DNA of 64,000 bases from an uncultured Microbacterium sp. (GCA_913774665.1 CAJYHN010000010.1:310001-374000); one strand, 5' to 3'. Numbered from the stretch's first letter, positions 1 to 8,393 are shown. Notes: generated from the sequence alone by a model not told the origin. Numbers and translations: made by a program.

Positions 1-1
1 C

Positions 2-940
2 GCACAGTCGCTTCTCGCCGGATCGACCGACCCGAACGCCTGCGCCGTCTCGTTCGCCGGCGACGGGATCGCGCTCGACCCGCAGCTTGAACCGCAGGGC
101 GCGCGCTACCAGAACCTGCCGATCCCGCACGCCGACGGCCGCGTCTTCGCCGGCTGGTACGACACCGCGACCGCGGCCTCGGCGATGACGCAGACCGCGC
201 GCCTGAACGGCGCCGACCTCGTCGCCTGCACCGACCGGCAGCGGACGCTCCACGCCGGGTGGACGACCCCCGAGGCGAACGCGGCCGAGGCCGCCGGCAT
301 CCCGATCCTCATGTACCACCAGTTCACGCGGAATCCGAACGGCGAAGACAACTGGCTGCGCCTCAACTACACCTACATCGGCGACTTCGACGCGCAGATG
401 GCCCACATCCAGCAGTCCGACTTCTACCTGCCCACCTGGGACGAGATGAGCGCCTTCATCGACGGCAGGCTCTTCCTGCCGAAGCACTCCGTGGTCATCA
501 CCGACGACGACGCCGACAGCACGTGGCTCGAGATGGCCGCCCCGATCGTCGGCGACCGCAAGCTCCTGACCACCTCGTTCGTCATCACCTCGGCGCGCAC
601 CGAGGGCACGCCCAACCCCTTCGTCCTCCAGCGGTCGCACACCCACGACATGCACCGCGCCGGAGCGAACGGCAAGGGGCGCATGGTCAACGACGACGCC
701 GACACGATCGCCGCCGATCTGGAGCGGTCGGCGCAGATCCTCGGAGCGAAAGAGGTCGTCGCCTACCCCTTCGGGCACTACAACGACACGACGAAGGAAG
801 GTCTGCGTCGCGCCGGCTTCGAGCTGGGTCGCACGATCGAACACGGGTACGTGCGCATCGGAACCGATAAACTCGCCCTGCCCGTCATCCGCATGAATTA
901 CGGAATGACGGTCGACGATCTCAAGAAAGAGATCGGCTGA
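2..940 (+). CDS. Polysaccharide deacetylase family protein with InlB-type repeat (5' partial)
   Basis: The reading frame is open from the first bases of the window, so the N-terminus lies outside. The first ~60 visible residues (phase: GCA at 2-4) end in LPIPHADGRVFAGWYD, which has the look of an InlB/Flg_new beta-grasp repeat found in surface proteins. The rest is a NodB-like deacetylase: LMYHQF strand, TDDD in place of the usual TFDD, a His cluster SHTHDMH that fits the HxxxH metal site, and AYPFGHYND near the end. Such enzymes remove acetyl groups from cell-wall or exopolysaccharide glycans outside the cell. The TDDD variant leaves the catalytic Asp in place. Substrate is unknown. Confidence 0.8.
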   Translation, partial: AQSLLAGSTDPNACAVSFAGDGIALDPQLEPQGARYQNLPIPHADGRVFAGWYDTATAASAMTQTARLNGADLVACTDRQRTLHAGWTTPEANAAEAAGIPILMYHQFTRNPNGEDNWLRLNYTYIGDFDAQMAHIQQSDFYLPTWDEMSAFIDGRLFLPKHSVVITDDDADSTWLEMAAPIVGDRKLLTTSFVITSARTEGTPNPFVLQRSHTHDMHRAGANGKGRMVNDDADTIAADLERSAQILGAKEVVAYPFGHYNDTTKEGLRRAGFELGRTIEHGYVRIGTDKLALPVIRMNYGMTVDDLKKEIG

Positions 941-950
941 CCCTCCGAAT

Positions 951-1031
951 GCCGGAGAGAATCGGCGGGAAAGCCCGCTCACGAGCAATCGCTCATGACC
1001 CACCGAGGTGGGCATCCGTGATCTCTCAGGT
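951..1031 (+). ncRNA. Candidate structured RNA / riboswitch-like leader
   Basis: Three short perfect hairpins sit in a row: GCGGG-AAAG-CCCGC (965-978), GAGC-AATC-GCTC (983-994) and CCCAC-CGAG-GTGGG (999-1012). They are enclosed by GAGAGA (955-960) pairing with TCTCTC (1022-1027). The enclosing strand continues as CTCTCAGGTAAGTACGCC, which recalls the conserved 3' strand of glycine-type aptamers, and CACCGAGG resembles the CCGAAGG segment only loosely. The element ends about 84 bases before the glycosyltransferase start, a suitable distance for an expression platform. Class and ligand are not established; this is a structural observation. Confidence 0.35.
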
Positions 1032-1114
1032 AAGTACGCCAGACTTTCAGATCGGGCACGCGTCGGCCGGTCTGCGCTGTTCACTTCTGTCTCACCGAGA
1101 AAACGCGAGCTTCT

Positions 1115-2242
1115 ATGGACCTTTCCGTCATCGTTCCGACCTTCAACGAAGGTCCGAACGTCGCCGAACTCGTCCGACGGACGACGAACGCGCTGCTCGG
1201 TCGTACGGTCGAAGTGATCTTCGTCGACGACTCGACCGACGACACCCCTGATGTCATCCGGGCCGTCGCCGCGGCATCCGAGATACCCGTGCGCCTCATC
1301 CACCGTGACAACCCGGTGGGCGGTCTGGGCGGCGCGGTGGTCGAGGGCATCCGCGCTGCGGAGTCCGACCGCTGCGTCGTCATGGACGGCGATCTGCAGC
1401 ACCCGCCCGAGGTCATCGCCGACATGCTCGCGCGCGCCGAGGTCGGCGACGCCGACGTCGTCGTCGCCTCGCGTTACGTCGCCGGCGGCACCTCCGACGG
1501 TCTCGCCAACGCGGTGCGCACGACCGTGTCGCGCGCGTCCACGTTGCTGACCAAGGCGATGTTCCCCAAGAAGCTCAACAACTGCACCGACCCGATGACG
1601 GGCTTCTTCCTCGTCGACCGCCGCACGCTCGAGATCGAGACCCTGCAGCCGCGCGGCTTCAAGATCCTGCTCGAGATCCTCGCCCGCAAGCAGATGCGCG
1701 TGGCCGAGGTGCCGTTTTCGTTCGCCCCCCGCTTCGCCGGCGAGTCCAAGGCGACCTTCAGCCAGGGCGTGCGCTTCCTCACCCAGCTGACCATGCTCCG
1801 CTTCGGCCGCATGTCGGCGTTCGCCCTCGTTGGCGGGCTGGGAGCCGTGGCCAACCTCGCGATCATGTGGGCCCTGCAGGCCTTCGGCGTGCAGTACCTT
1901 GTCGCCGCGGTCATCGCCAGCGTCGTCACGATCATCGCGAACTTCATCGCGCTCGAGTACCTCGTGTTCGCCGACATGCGCGCCGAGTCCGGCCTCATGC
2001 GGTATCGCTTCATCAAGTCGTTCACGTTCAACGGCGTCGAGGCCATCGTGCGCATCCCGGTGATCTGGGTCCTCGTGAGCCAGGCCCACATGCCCAGCGT
2101 CATCGCCGCCGCCCTCACGCTCATCGCCGCCTTCGTGGTGCGCTTCGTCTTCCACGCGCTCGTGGTCTACGCGCCCAAGAAGAGCCGCGTGGGCAAGGCT
2201 GTCCGCGCGATCGAGCCCCTCGAGGACGAAGTCACCGCCTGA
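1115..2242 (+). CDS. Family 2 glycosyltransferase with GtrA-like C-terminus (DPM1-like)
   Basis: 375 aa. The N-terminal ~230 residues are a GT-A fold: SVIVPTFNEGPNV, the acidic VFVDD-like strand (IFVDDSTDD), GLGGAVVEG and the DGDLQHPP metal-binding motif typical of dolichol/polyprenyl-phosphate mannosyl- or glucosyltransferases. The last ~140 residues form four hydrophobic segments (FALVGGLGAVANLAIMW onward) matching a GtrA membrane domain. The enzyme probably transfers a sugar from a nucleotide donor to polyprenyl phosphate at the membrane, feeding cell-wall glycan or protein glycosylation. ATG start; only a weak Shine-Dalgarno is visible. The preceding intergenic region contains a candidate structured RNA. 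Confidence 0.9.
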   Translation: MDLSVIVPTFNEGPNVAELVRRTTNALLGRTVEVIFVDDSTDDTPDVIRAVAAASEIPVRLIHRDNPVGGLGGAVVEGIRAAESDRCVVMDGDLQHPPEVIADMLARAEVGDADVVVASRYVAGGTSDGLANAVRTTVSRASTLLTKAMFPKKLNNCTDPMTGFFLVDRRTLEIETLQPRGFKILLEILARKQMRVAEVPFSFAPRFAGESKATFSQGVRFLTQLTMLRFGRMSAFALVGGLGAVANLAIMWALQAFGVQYLVAAVIASVVTIIANFIALEYLVFADMRAESGLMRYRFIKSFTFNGVEAIVRIPVIWVLVSQAHMPSVIAAALTLIAAFVVRFVFHALVVYAPKKSRVGKAVRAIEPLEDEVTA

Positions 2243-2282
2243 CCCCGGCGCTCACCGTCGCGCTGCGGCGTACGCTGGAGGC

Positions 2283-2540
2283 ATGTCCTCCGACGCAACC
2301 ATCCGTATGTTCGGCGCCGACTGGTGCCGCGATTGCATCCGTACCAAGAAGCAGCTCGACGAGCTCGGCATCGACTACGAGTACATCGACCTCGTGGCCG
2401 ACCCCGCCGCGGCCGACGTGGCCAAAGAGATCTCCGGGCGCACCAGCATCCCGGTGGTCGTCTACCCCGACTCCAGCCACCACGTCGAGCCGTCGAACGC
2501 CGACGTCGAGAGCAAGCTCCGCGAGCTGTCGCTGATCTGA
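2283..2540 (+). CDS. Mycoredoxin / glutaredoxin-like protein
   Basis: 85 aa, a complete glutaredoxin fold. The redox site is WCRDC near residue 16, followed by TKKQLDELGIDYEYIDL and the cis-Pro loop TSIPVVV. Actinobacterial proteins of this size reduce mycothiol mixed disulfides (mycoredoxin) or act as general thiol reductants in the cytosol. ATG start 40 bases after the glycosyltransferase stop. The CxxC spacing RD differs from the PYC motif of NrdH-type redoxins, so mycoredoxin is the better call; the exact partner is inferred from the family. Confidence 0.85.
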   Translation: MSSDATIRMFGADWCRDCIRTKKQLDELGIDYEYIDLVADPAAADVAKEISGRTSIPVVVYPDSSHHVEPSNADVESKLRELSLI

Positions 2541-2550
2541 TCGCGCCGGC

Positions 2551-3489
2551 GTGATCCTCTCCGCCGCGTGGCCCGTGCGGCGCGCGCTCACCGCCGAGAC
2601 GGGAAGCGCGCTGCCCGCGCTCGTCGATCACCACGTGCACCTGCACCTGATCGACCCCGCGGCCCTCGGGCGTCGAGGGATCGCCGCCGTCGTCGATCTC
2701 GGCGGCGATCCCTTCGCCCTCGCACGACGGCCGTCCGGGCTGCCGCGGACCACGTTCGCCGGGGCCTTCCTCACCGTCCCGGGCGGGTACCCCGACGGTC
2801 GCTCGTGGGCGCCTCCGTCGATCGTGCGGTTCGTCACCGATCCTTCGCGGCATCCGGGGGTCGAGGGCGGAGCCCGCACGGCGGTGGATGAGCAGGCGGA
2901 TGCCGGAGCCTCGCTCATCAAGATCGCGCTCCACGCCGACGCCGGTCCGGTGCTGTCCGACGCCGCCCTCGCGGCCGTGGTCGCCTCGGCGTCCGAGCGG
3001 GGCCTTCCCGTCGTGGCCCACGCTCAGGGCCCCGGTCAGGTCGATCGGGCGATCGATGCGGGGGTCTCCGCCCTCGCTCACACGCCGTTCGACGCCCCGG
3101 TCTCTCGACGGCAGGTGGCGCGGGCCGTCGCCGCGGGCCAGGCGTGGATCTCCACCCTCGACATCCACCGCGGGGCCGATCGCGACCGCGCGATCTCGAA
3201 CCTCCGCGCGTTCGCCGCCCGCGGCGGTCGCGTGCTCTACGGCACGGACCTCGGCAACGGCTCGTTGCCCGTGGGCGTCAATCGGCGCGAGCTGCTCGCC
3301 CTGACCGAGGCGGGCGTGCGCGGCGACGCTCTCGTGACCGCACTCACCGACCCCTGGCCCCGCGCCCGGCCCCTCGACGCCGTCTCGACCTTCGTCGCCG
3401 GCGCCGCCCCCACCGACGACGACGAGGTCGCGAGCTGGCTCAGCCGTGCGACCGTCGTTCCGACCGAGGAGCTCACCCGTGTCGACTGA
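2551..3489 (+). CDS. Amidohydrolase family protein
   Basis: 312 aa with a metal-dependent hydrolase (TIM-barrel) signature: HHVHLHL near residue 28 gives the HxH pair, then a Lys in SLIKIAL, VVAHAQG and LAHTPFD supply further His ligands, and LYGTDLGNG supplies the late Asp. The length is short for an imidazolonepropionase-like enzyme, with little N-terminal beta-sandwich. GTG start 10 bases after the redoxin stop, without a clear ribosome-binding site. Its 3' end overlaps the kynureninase start by 11 bases, so the two are probably co-translated and may share a catabolic role. Substrate not known. Confidence 0.8.
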   Translation: MILSAAWPVRRALTAETGSALPALVDHHVHLHLIDPAALGRRGIAAVVDLGGDPFALARRPSGLPRTTFAGAFLTVPGGYPDGRSWAPPSIVRFVTDPSRHPGVEGGARTAVDEQADAGASLIKIALHADAGPVLSDAALAAVVASASERGLPVVAHAQGPGQVDRAIDAGVSALAHTPFDAPVSRRQVARAVAAGQAWISTLDIHRGADRDRAISNLRAFAARGGRVLYGTDLGNGSLPVGVNRRELLALTEAGVRGDALVTALTDPWPRARPLDAVSTFVAGAAPTDDDEVASWLSRATVVPTEELTRVD

Positions 3490-4765
3490 TCCCTCCCCCG
3501 ACTTCGGCTCCGTGGACCGACTCGAGGTCCCCGCCCACTCCTTCGCCGCCGAGGCGGGGCGCCTCGACGGGGCCGATCCCCTCGCGCACCACCGCGACGC
3601 CTTCGTCGGCAGCGAGACGTCGCTGATCTACTTCGACGGCAACTCGCTCGGGCGGCCTCCCCGCGCCACCGCCGATCGACTCGCGCGCTTCGTCACCGAC
3701 GAGTGGGGCGGGCGCCTCATCCGCGGGTGGGACGAGGCGTGGATGGAACTGCCCTTCGTCATCGGCGACCGGATCGGTGCCCTGGCGCTGGGCGCGGCAT
3801 CCGGTCAGACGGTGATCGGCGACTCGACCACGGTCCTGCTCTACAAGATGCTGCGCGCCGCCCTCGACGCTCAGACGGCGCGCGACCCCGAGCGCGTCGA
3901 GATCGTCGTCGGGCGCGACGACTTCCCCACCGACCGTTACCTCGTCGAGGGGATCGCGGCCGAACGGGGGGCGCGCGTGGTCTGGGTCGAGGTCGATACC
4001 GCACGCGGAGTGGATGCCGACTCCCTCCGCGCCGTGGTCGGACCGCGCACCGCGGTGGTGCTGCTGAGCCACGTCTCCTACCGATCGGGCTTCCTCGCCG
4101 ACGGACCCGAGCTCACCGCGATCGCGCACCGGGCCGGAGCGCTCGTGCTCTGGGACCTCTGCCACTCGGCCGGATCCGTGCCGGTCGAGCTCGACGCCTG
4201 GAACGCCGACCTCGCGGTCGGCTGCACCTACAAGTACCTCAACGGCGGGCCCGGCTCCCCCGCGTTCGCGTACGTCGCGTCTCGTCATCACGCGACTCTG
4301 ACCCAGCCGGTCCAGGGATGGATGGGGGCCGCCGACGTGTTCTCGATGGGGCCGCAGTACCGCCCCGCCGAGGGCATGCGCCGGTTCCTCTCCGGCACAC
4401 CCCCGGTGCTGGCGATGGTCGCCATGCAGGACACCCTCGACCTGCTCGACGCGGCCGGCATCGCGGCGGTGAGGGCGAAATCGATCGCCCTCACCGAGTT
4501 CGCGGTGCGGGTGGCCGACGGCATCCTGAGTCCGCTCGGCGTGCGACTCGCCTCTCCGCGCGATCCGGCGGAACGCGGCGGACACGTGACGCTCTCGCAC
4601 CCCGCGATGAGGGCGGTCACGGCCCGCCTGTGGAACGACGACGTCATCCCCGATTACCGCGACCCGCACGGGCTGCGCATCGGACTCTCGCCCCTGTCGA
4701 CGAGCTTCGCCGAAACCCTGGCGGGGATGCAGGCCGTGGCCGCCGCCGTCCGCGCGGAGAGCTGA
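3479..4765 (+). CDS. kynU: Kynureninase (PLP-dependent, aminotransferase class V fold)
   Basis: 428 aa from the GTG at 3479, chosen because GAGGAG at 3466-3471 lies 7 bases upstream; an earlier in-frame start would run deep into the amidohydrolase gene. Fold-type I PLP motifs are clear: YFDGNSLG near the N-terminus, LWDLCHSAG (PLP-binding Asp) and TYKYLNGGPGSP, where Lys252 is the Schiff-base lysine; the YLNGGPG string is characteristic of kynureninase. The family cleaves L-kynurenine or 3-hydroxykynurenine to anthranilates plus alanine in tryptophan breakdown. No kynurenine formamidase or dioxygenase is adjacent, so the physiological route is inferred. Overlaps the upstream amidohydrolase gene. 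Confidence 0.88.
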   Translation: MSTDPSPDFGSVDRLEVPAHSFAAEAGRLDGADPLAHHRDAFVGSETSLIYFDGNSLGRPPRATADRLARFVTDEWGGRLIRGWDEAWMELPFVIGDRIGALALGAASGQTVIGDSTTVLLYKMLRAALDAQTARDPERVEIVVGRDDFPTDRYLVEGIAAERGARVVWVEVDTARGVDADSLRAVVGPRTAVVLLSHVSYRSGFLADGPELTAIAHRAGALVLWDLCHSAGSVPVELDAWNADLAVGCTYKYLNGGPGSPAFAYVASRHHATLTQPVQGWMGAADVFSMGPQYRPAEGMRRFLSGTPPVLAMVAMQDTLDLLDAAGIAAVRAKSIALTEFAVRVADGILSPLGVRLASPRDPAERGGHVTLSHPAMRAVTARLWNDDVIPDYRDPHGLRIGLSPLSTSFAETLAGMQAVAAAVRAES

Positions 4766-4834
4766 GGGCCCCTCGGTGCCGAGGACCACGCACACCCGCT
4801 CCGCCGACCGGAGCCCGAGGGCTAGCCTCGAAGG

Positions 4835-6586
4835 GTGATCGATCCCCTCCTTCTCGTCCTCGCCGGAGTGGTGGTGATCGCTCTCGCCACGGTGATCGGG
4901 CCCCGGTTCAACGTCGCCGGACCGCTCGTTCTTCTGGCGGTCGGCGCGGGAGTGAGCCTGCTCCCCTTCGTCGAGCCGTTCTCGGTGAATCCCGAGGTCA
5001 TCCTCGTCGGGGTTCTCCCCCCGTTGCTCTACTCGGCGGCCGTGCAGCTCCCGGCCATCGAGTTCCGTCGCGACTTCGCCCCCATCGCGGGGCTCTCGGT
5101 GCTGCTCGTCGTCCTCAGCTCGCTCGTCCTCGGGCTGTTCTTCTGGGCCGTCATCCCGGGTCTCGGTCTCGCTCTCGCCATCGCCCTGGGCGCGATCCTC
5201 AGTCCCACGGATGCCGTGGCCACCTCGATCGCGAAACGCCTGGGGATCTCGCCGCGCGTGGTGACGATGCTCGAGGGCGAGAGCCTGCTCAACGACGCCA
5301 CCGCTCTCGTGCTCCTGCGCACGGCCGTGGCGGCCGTGGCGTCGGGGTTCGCGTTCGGCGACGCCCTCGCCGACTTCGCGTGGGCCGTCGTGATCGCCCT
5401 CGTCTTCGGCGCGGTCATCGGCTGGGCCAACCTGCGCGTCCGCGAGCGCGTCTCGAACTCCGCCGCGAACACCGCGCTGAGTTTCACCATCCCCTTCCTC
5501 GCCTACCTTCCGACCGAGCACCTCGGCGGATCCGGTCTGGTCGCCGCGGTGGTCGCGGGCATCGTCACCGGCCAGGGCGCGGCGCGGCGCTTCACCCCGG
5601 AACAGCGCATCAGCGACCGGCTCAACTGGCGCACGGTCGAGCTGATCCTCGAGGGCGGGGTCTTCCTCGTCTTCGGCCTCGAGCTGAAAGACATCGTCGT
5701 CGCCAACCTGAAGGAGCACGAGGGACTCTGGCACGGAACGTGGCTCGCCCTCTCGGCGCTCGGGATCGTGCTGCTCGTGCGCGCGCTGTACGTGACCGGG
5801 CTGATCGGTGTGCAGGCTCGTCGCAGTCGGCGACATGTACGCCGCCAGGACCGGATCGAGGGTGCCCAGCAACGCCTCGACCGCTTCGAAGAGGCGTACC
5901 GGGAGGCCCCCGAGCAGTTCGGCGAGGGGCGTGTCGACCCCGCCCGCACCGAGCGCCGCATCGGGTGGATGCGCACGCGGATCTCACGCACGATGGCCGA
6001 TCTCGACTACTACCGAGACTCGCCCCTGACCGCCCGTCACGGGACGGTGATCGTGTGGGCGGGGATGCGCGGGGTCGTGACCCTCGCGGCAGCTCAGACG
6101 CTCCCGGTGGGCACCCCGCAACGTCCGCTCCTCATCTTCGTCGCCTTCCTCGTCGCGCTGTTCAGCCTGGTCCTGCAGGGGCTCACGCTGTCGCCGGTCG
6201 TGCGGGGAGTGGGCCTCAACGGTGACGGCGGTGAAGGACCCACGCGCGACGAGCAGCGAGCCTTGAGTTCGGAGCTTCGGGATGCCGCGATCGCGGCGGT
6301 TCAGTCGGGCTCCCTCGCGCGGCGCGACGGCGGCCCCTTTCCCGCCGACCTGGTCGAGCGCGCCGGAGCCCGGCTCGTGCAACCGCCGGACGACGACGAA
6401 GCGAACGCACGGGTGCGAGACCTCCTGGAGTTGCGTCTCGCCTCCATCGAAGCGATGCGGAAGCGCCTCGGCGAGCTGAGCCTCGACGGGCGGTTCAGCA
6501 CAGCGGCGCTGCGCCACGCCCTCGCCGAGCTGGACGCCGACCAGCTGAGCCTCGAGCTGCGCATCGACGACGGCGCGGACGACTGA
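4835..6586 (+). CDS. CPA1 family Na+/H+ antiporter
   Basis: 583 aa. About twelve hydrophobic segments fill the first ~430 residues, starting IDPLLLVLAGVVVIALATVI. Antiporter signatures include LSPTDAVATS, the paired acidic NDATALV and GMRGVVTLAAA near residue 410. A charged cytoplasmic insertion (RRSRRHVRRQDR, residues ~325-390) precedes the last membrane segments, and a soluble Arg/Glu-rich tail of ~110 residues follows, as in many actinobacterial NhaP-like exchangers. Likely exports Na+ in exchange for protons at the plasma membrane. GTG start 69 bases after kynU. Confidence 0.9.
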   Translation: MIDPLLLVLAGVVVIALATVIGPRFNVAGPLVLLAVGAGVSLLPFVEPFSVNPEVILVGVLPPLLYSAAVQLPAIEFRRDFAPIAGLSVLLVVLSSLVLGLFFWAVIPGLGLALAIALGAILSPTDAVATSIAKRLGISPRVVTMLEGESLLNDATALVLLRTAVAAVASGFAFGDALADFAWAVVIALVFGAVIGWANLRVRERVSNSAANTALSFTIPFLAYLPTEHLGGSGLVAAVVAGIVTGQGAARRFTPEQRISDRLNWRTVELILEGGVFLVFGLELKDIVVANLKEHEGLWHGTWLALSALGIVLLVRALYVTGLIGVQARRSRRHVRRQDRIEGAQQRLDRFEEAYREAPEQFGEGRVDPARTERRIGWMRTRISRTMADLDYYRDSPLTARHGTVIVWAGMRGVVTLAAAQTLPVGTPQRPLLIFVAFLVALFSLVLQGLTLSPVVRGVGLNGDGGEGPTRDEQRALSSELRDAAIAAVQSGSLARRDGGPFPADLVERAGARLVQPPDDDEANARVRDLLELRLASIEAMRKRLGELSLDGRFSTAALRHALAELDADQLSLELRIDDGADD

Positions 6587-6680
6587 GGCGGAATACCGCG
6601 ACCGGGGTTTCGGTTTCCATTCACGCGCATGCGGTCACCGCGAGAGCCGGGGTGACTCGACGGCGGGAGAGAAGTACCCC

Positions 6681-7433
6681 ATGAGCAGGTTCGCCCAGAA
6701 AGTCGCCCTCGTCACCGGCGGAGGAAGCGGGATCGGAGCCGCGATCGCGCGGCAACTCGGCAAAGAAGGCGCCTCGGTGATCGTCACCGACATCAACCTG
6801 GAGGCCGCCGAGCGCGTCGCCCAGGAGATCACCGTCGTCGGCGGCACCGCCACCGCGTTCGCCCAGAACACCGCGAAGTGGCAGGACTCCGAGTCGGCCG
6901 TCGACTTCGCGAAGAAGACCTACGGCGGACTCCACCTCGCGGTGAACAACGCCGGCATCGGCGGTCAGGCCGCGACCATCGGCGACTACGACATCGAGTC
7001 GTGGGACCGCGTGCGCGCGATCAACCTCGACGGCGTGTTCTACGGGCTGAAGTTCCAGCTCCCCGCGATCGTCGCCTCCGGTGGCGGAGCGATCGTGAAC
7101 ATGGCATCCGTCCTCGGCTCGGTGGGCATCGCCCAGAGCTCCGCCTACGTGGCGGCCAAGCACGCCCTCGTCGGGCTCACCAAGGTCGCCGCGCTGGAGT
7201 ACACCGCCCAGGGCGTGCGCACGAACGCCGTCGGCCCCGGATTCATCGACACTCCCCTGGTGCGCGCGAGCCTGTCGCCCGAGGCTCTGACCCACCTCGA
7301 GAACGAGCACGCCGCCGGTCGCCTCGGCACGGACGACGAAGTCGCCGCCCTCACGCTGTTCCTGCTGAGCGACGATGCGTCCTTCATCTCGGGGAGCTAC
7401 CACCTCGTCGACGGCGGATACTCCGCCCACTGA
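6681..7433 (+). CDS. Short-chain dehydrogenase/reductase (SDR)
   Basis: 250 aa, the classical SDR length. The Rossmann motif TGGGSGIGAAIA, NNAG strand, catalytic Ser region MASVLGS, and the YVAAK active-site pair are all present, followed by PGFIDTPL. The Asp after the second beta strand (IVTDINLE) predicts NAD(H) preference. It oxidises or reduces an unidentified alcohol/ketone in the cytosol. GGGAGAG precedes the ATG by about 9 bases. A strong hairpin terminator follows at once, so the gene is probably the end of its transcript. Confidence 0.9.
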   Translation: MSRFAQKVALVTGGGSGIGAAIARQLGKEGASVIVTDINLEAAERVAQEITVVGGTATAFAQNTAKWQDSESAVDFAKKTYGGLHLAVNNAGIGGQAATIGDYDIESWDRVRAINLDGVFYGLKFQLPAIVASGGGAIVNMASVLGSVGIAQSSAYVAAKHALVGLTKVAALEYTAQGVRTNAVGPGFIDTPLVRASLSPEALTHLENEHAAGRLGTDDEVAALTLFLLSDDASFISGSYHLVDGGYSAH

Positions 7434-7441
7434 GCCGACCC

Positions 7442-7469
7442 CACCGGGCCCGCCGCGGCGGGCCCGGTG
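7442..7469 (+). terminator. Perfect 28-bp palindromic terminator after SDR gene
   Basis: CACCGGGCCCGCCG is followed directly by its reverse complement, giving a 12-bp GC-rich stem with a CGCG loop 8 bases after the SDR stop. There is no U-tract, which is usual in high-GC actinobacteria. Confidence 0.75.
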
Positions 7470-7599
7470 CTGCGCGAGCCTCGGGCAGTGTGCGAGCGCG
7501 TCGGACATCACTCTCGAGAGATGCCCCGTCACACGCGGGACGCCGGGCGGAAGGGGACGTTTCGCAGGCTCGTGCGGCACAATGGACGCGGAGGTTTCC

Positions 7600-8076
7600 A
7601 TGAGCGATCCGATCCCGACGATGCCGTCATCCGCGGATGCCGCCGGGACCCGCCCCGTGCCCCTCGTGCACGCGGCGGCCGAGTGCCCGAGGTGCTTCAC
7701 CGAACTGCAGAGCGACCGCGACTGGTGGCGTGCACGCCCCGCCGGTTCACGGCTGGTCGGCCTCGTGGTCTCGCGCCCCGATATGGAGACCGTCAAGCAG
7801 CAGCGCGACGATCTCACGCGCTTCGGCGTGCCGATCGAGGGCTTCCGTCACCCCGCGCCCGAGACCCTCGAGGGATGGTCGAAGAGACTCGACCGGTTCT
7901 TCGGAACGCTGACGCGCGGTGACGTTCTCGTCGTCGCGAGCGTGCACGCTCTCGGTCTGACGCGCGAGGACGAGACGCGTGCCGTCGCGGACCTTCGTCG
8001 ACGCGGCGTGATGGTCAAAGTCCTCTCTCACGGCGATCGCCACCTGCACGACGCGACCCTTCCGCCGCGCGGCTGA
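7600..8076 (+). CDS. Small resolvase-fold protein lacking catalytic arginines
   Basis: 158 aa from the ATG at 7600, preceded by GGAGG at 7590-7594. From residue ~45 it follows a serine-recombinase N-terminal domain: GLVVSRPDMETVKQQRDDL corresponds to the YARVSTxDQ...Q..L segment, and TRGDVLVVASVHALGLT corresponds to the L.pGDxLVVxRLDRLGRS segment. The Ser is kept, but the catalytic Arg of YARVS and all three positions of RLDRLGR are replaced (SVHALGL). No DNA-binding helix-turn-helix or zinc ribbon follows the domain; an N-terminal CPRC pair is the only extra motif. Probably a catalytically dead, repurposed resolvase domain. Function unknown. Confidence 0.7.
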   Translation: MSDPIPTMPSSADAAGTRPVPLVHAAAECPRCFTELQSDRDWWRARPAGSRLVGLVVSRPDMETVKQQRDDLTRFGVPIEGFRHPAPETLEGWSKRLDRFFGTLTRGDVLVVASVHALGLTREDETRAVADLRRRGVMVKVLSHGDRHLHDATLPPRG

Positions 8077-8110
8077 GGCCGCCGTCTCCGCCCGATGGAG
8101 TGGGCGGTGA

Positions 8111-8383
8111 TCAGGAGGGATCGCTGACGCGCCCCGCCTCGAACGTCTGGCGCACCTCGGCGGTGTCGTAGACGATGTGCAGCGTCTCGATGCGTCCGTC
8201 GGGGGCGAGTTCAGCCACATCGACGACTGTGAACGGCGCGGGGGAACCGTCGGCCAGCACCCAGTCGAACCGGAACCAGAAGCTGACCAGGTCGGCCGGA
8301 GTACCCGCGAAGACGACCGTACCGCCGCCGCGGCCCGCAACGGGACCGAGGTCATTGATCGCCGACGAAACTGCGTGAACGAC
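8111..8383 (-). pseudogene. 3' remnant of an NTF2/SnoaL-like gene
   Basis: On the minus strand an open frame ends at TGA 8111-8113 and encodes a C-terminal SnoaL/NTF2-like half-domain: GGGTVVFAG, SFWFRFDWVLADG, FTVVDVAELAPDGRIETL and VYDTAEVRQTF. This matches the last three beta strands of the fold. Upstream in frame no ATG, GTG or TTG is found before the helicase terminator at 8394-8429, so the N-terminal half and start are missing. It is most simply a truncated relic; a non-standard start is less likely. No function is claimed. Confidence 0.5.
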
Positions 8384-8393
8384 AAGAAAAACG

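Noticed and set aside
951-1031. Confident call of a glycine riboswitch
   Set aside because: Only the CTCTCAGG strand and closing stem agree; the conserved core is poorly matched and the downstream gene is not a glycine-metabolism gene, so it is listed only as a structured RNA candidate.
3473-5872. Very long minus-strand open frame opposite kynU and the antiporter gene
   Set aside because: Arg/Asp/Gly-rich low-complexity translation without motifs, no start context, and both plus-strand genes have clear domain motifs. It is the usual mirror frame of GC-rich coding sequence.
7600-8076. Active serine recombinase and hence a mobile element
   Set aside because: Catalytic arginines are replaced, the DNA-binding domain is missing, and no inverted repeats or transposase gene accompany it.
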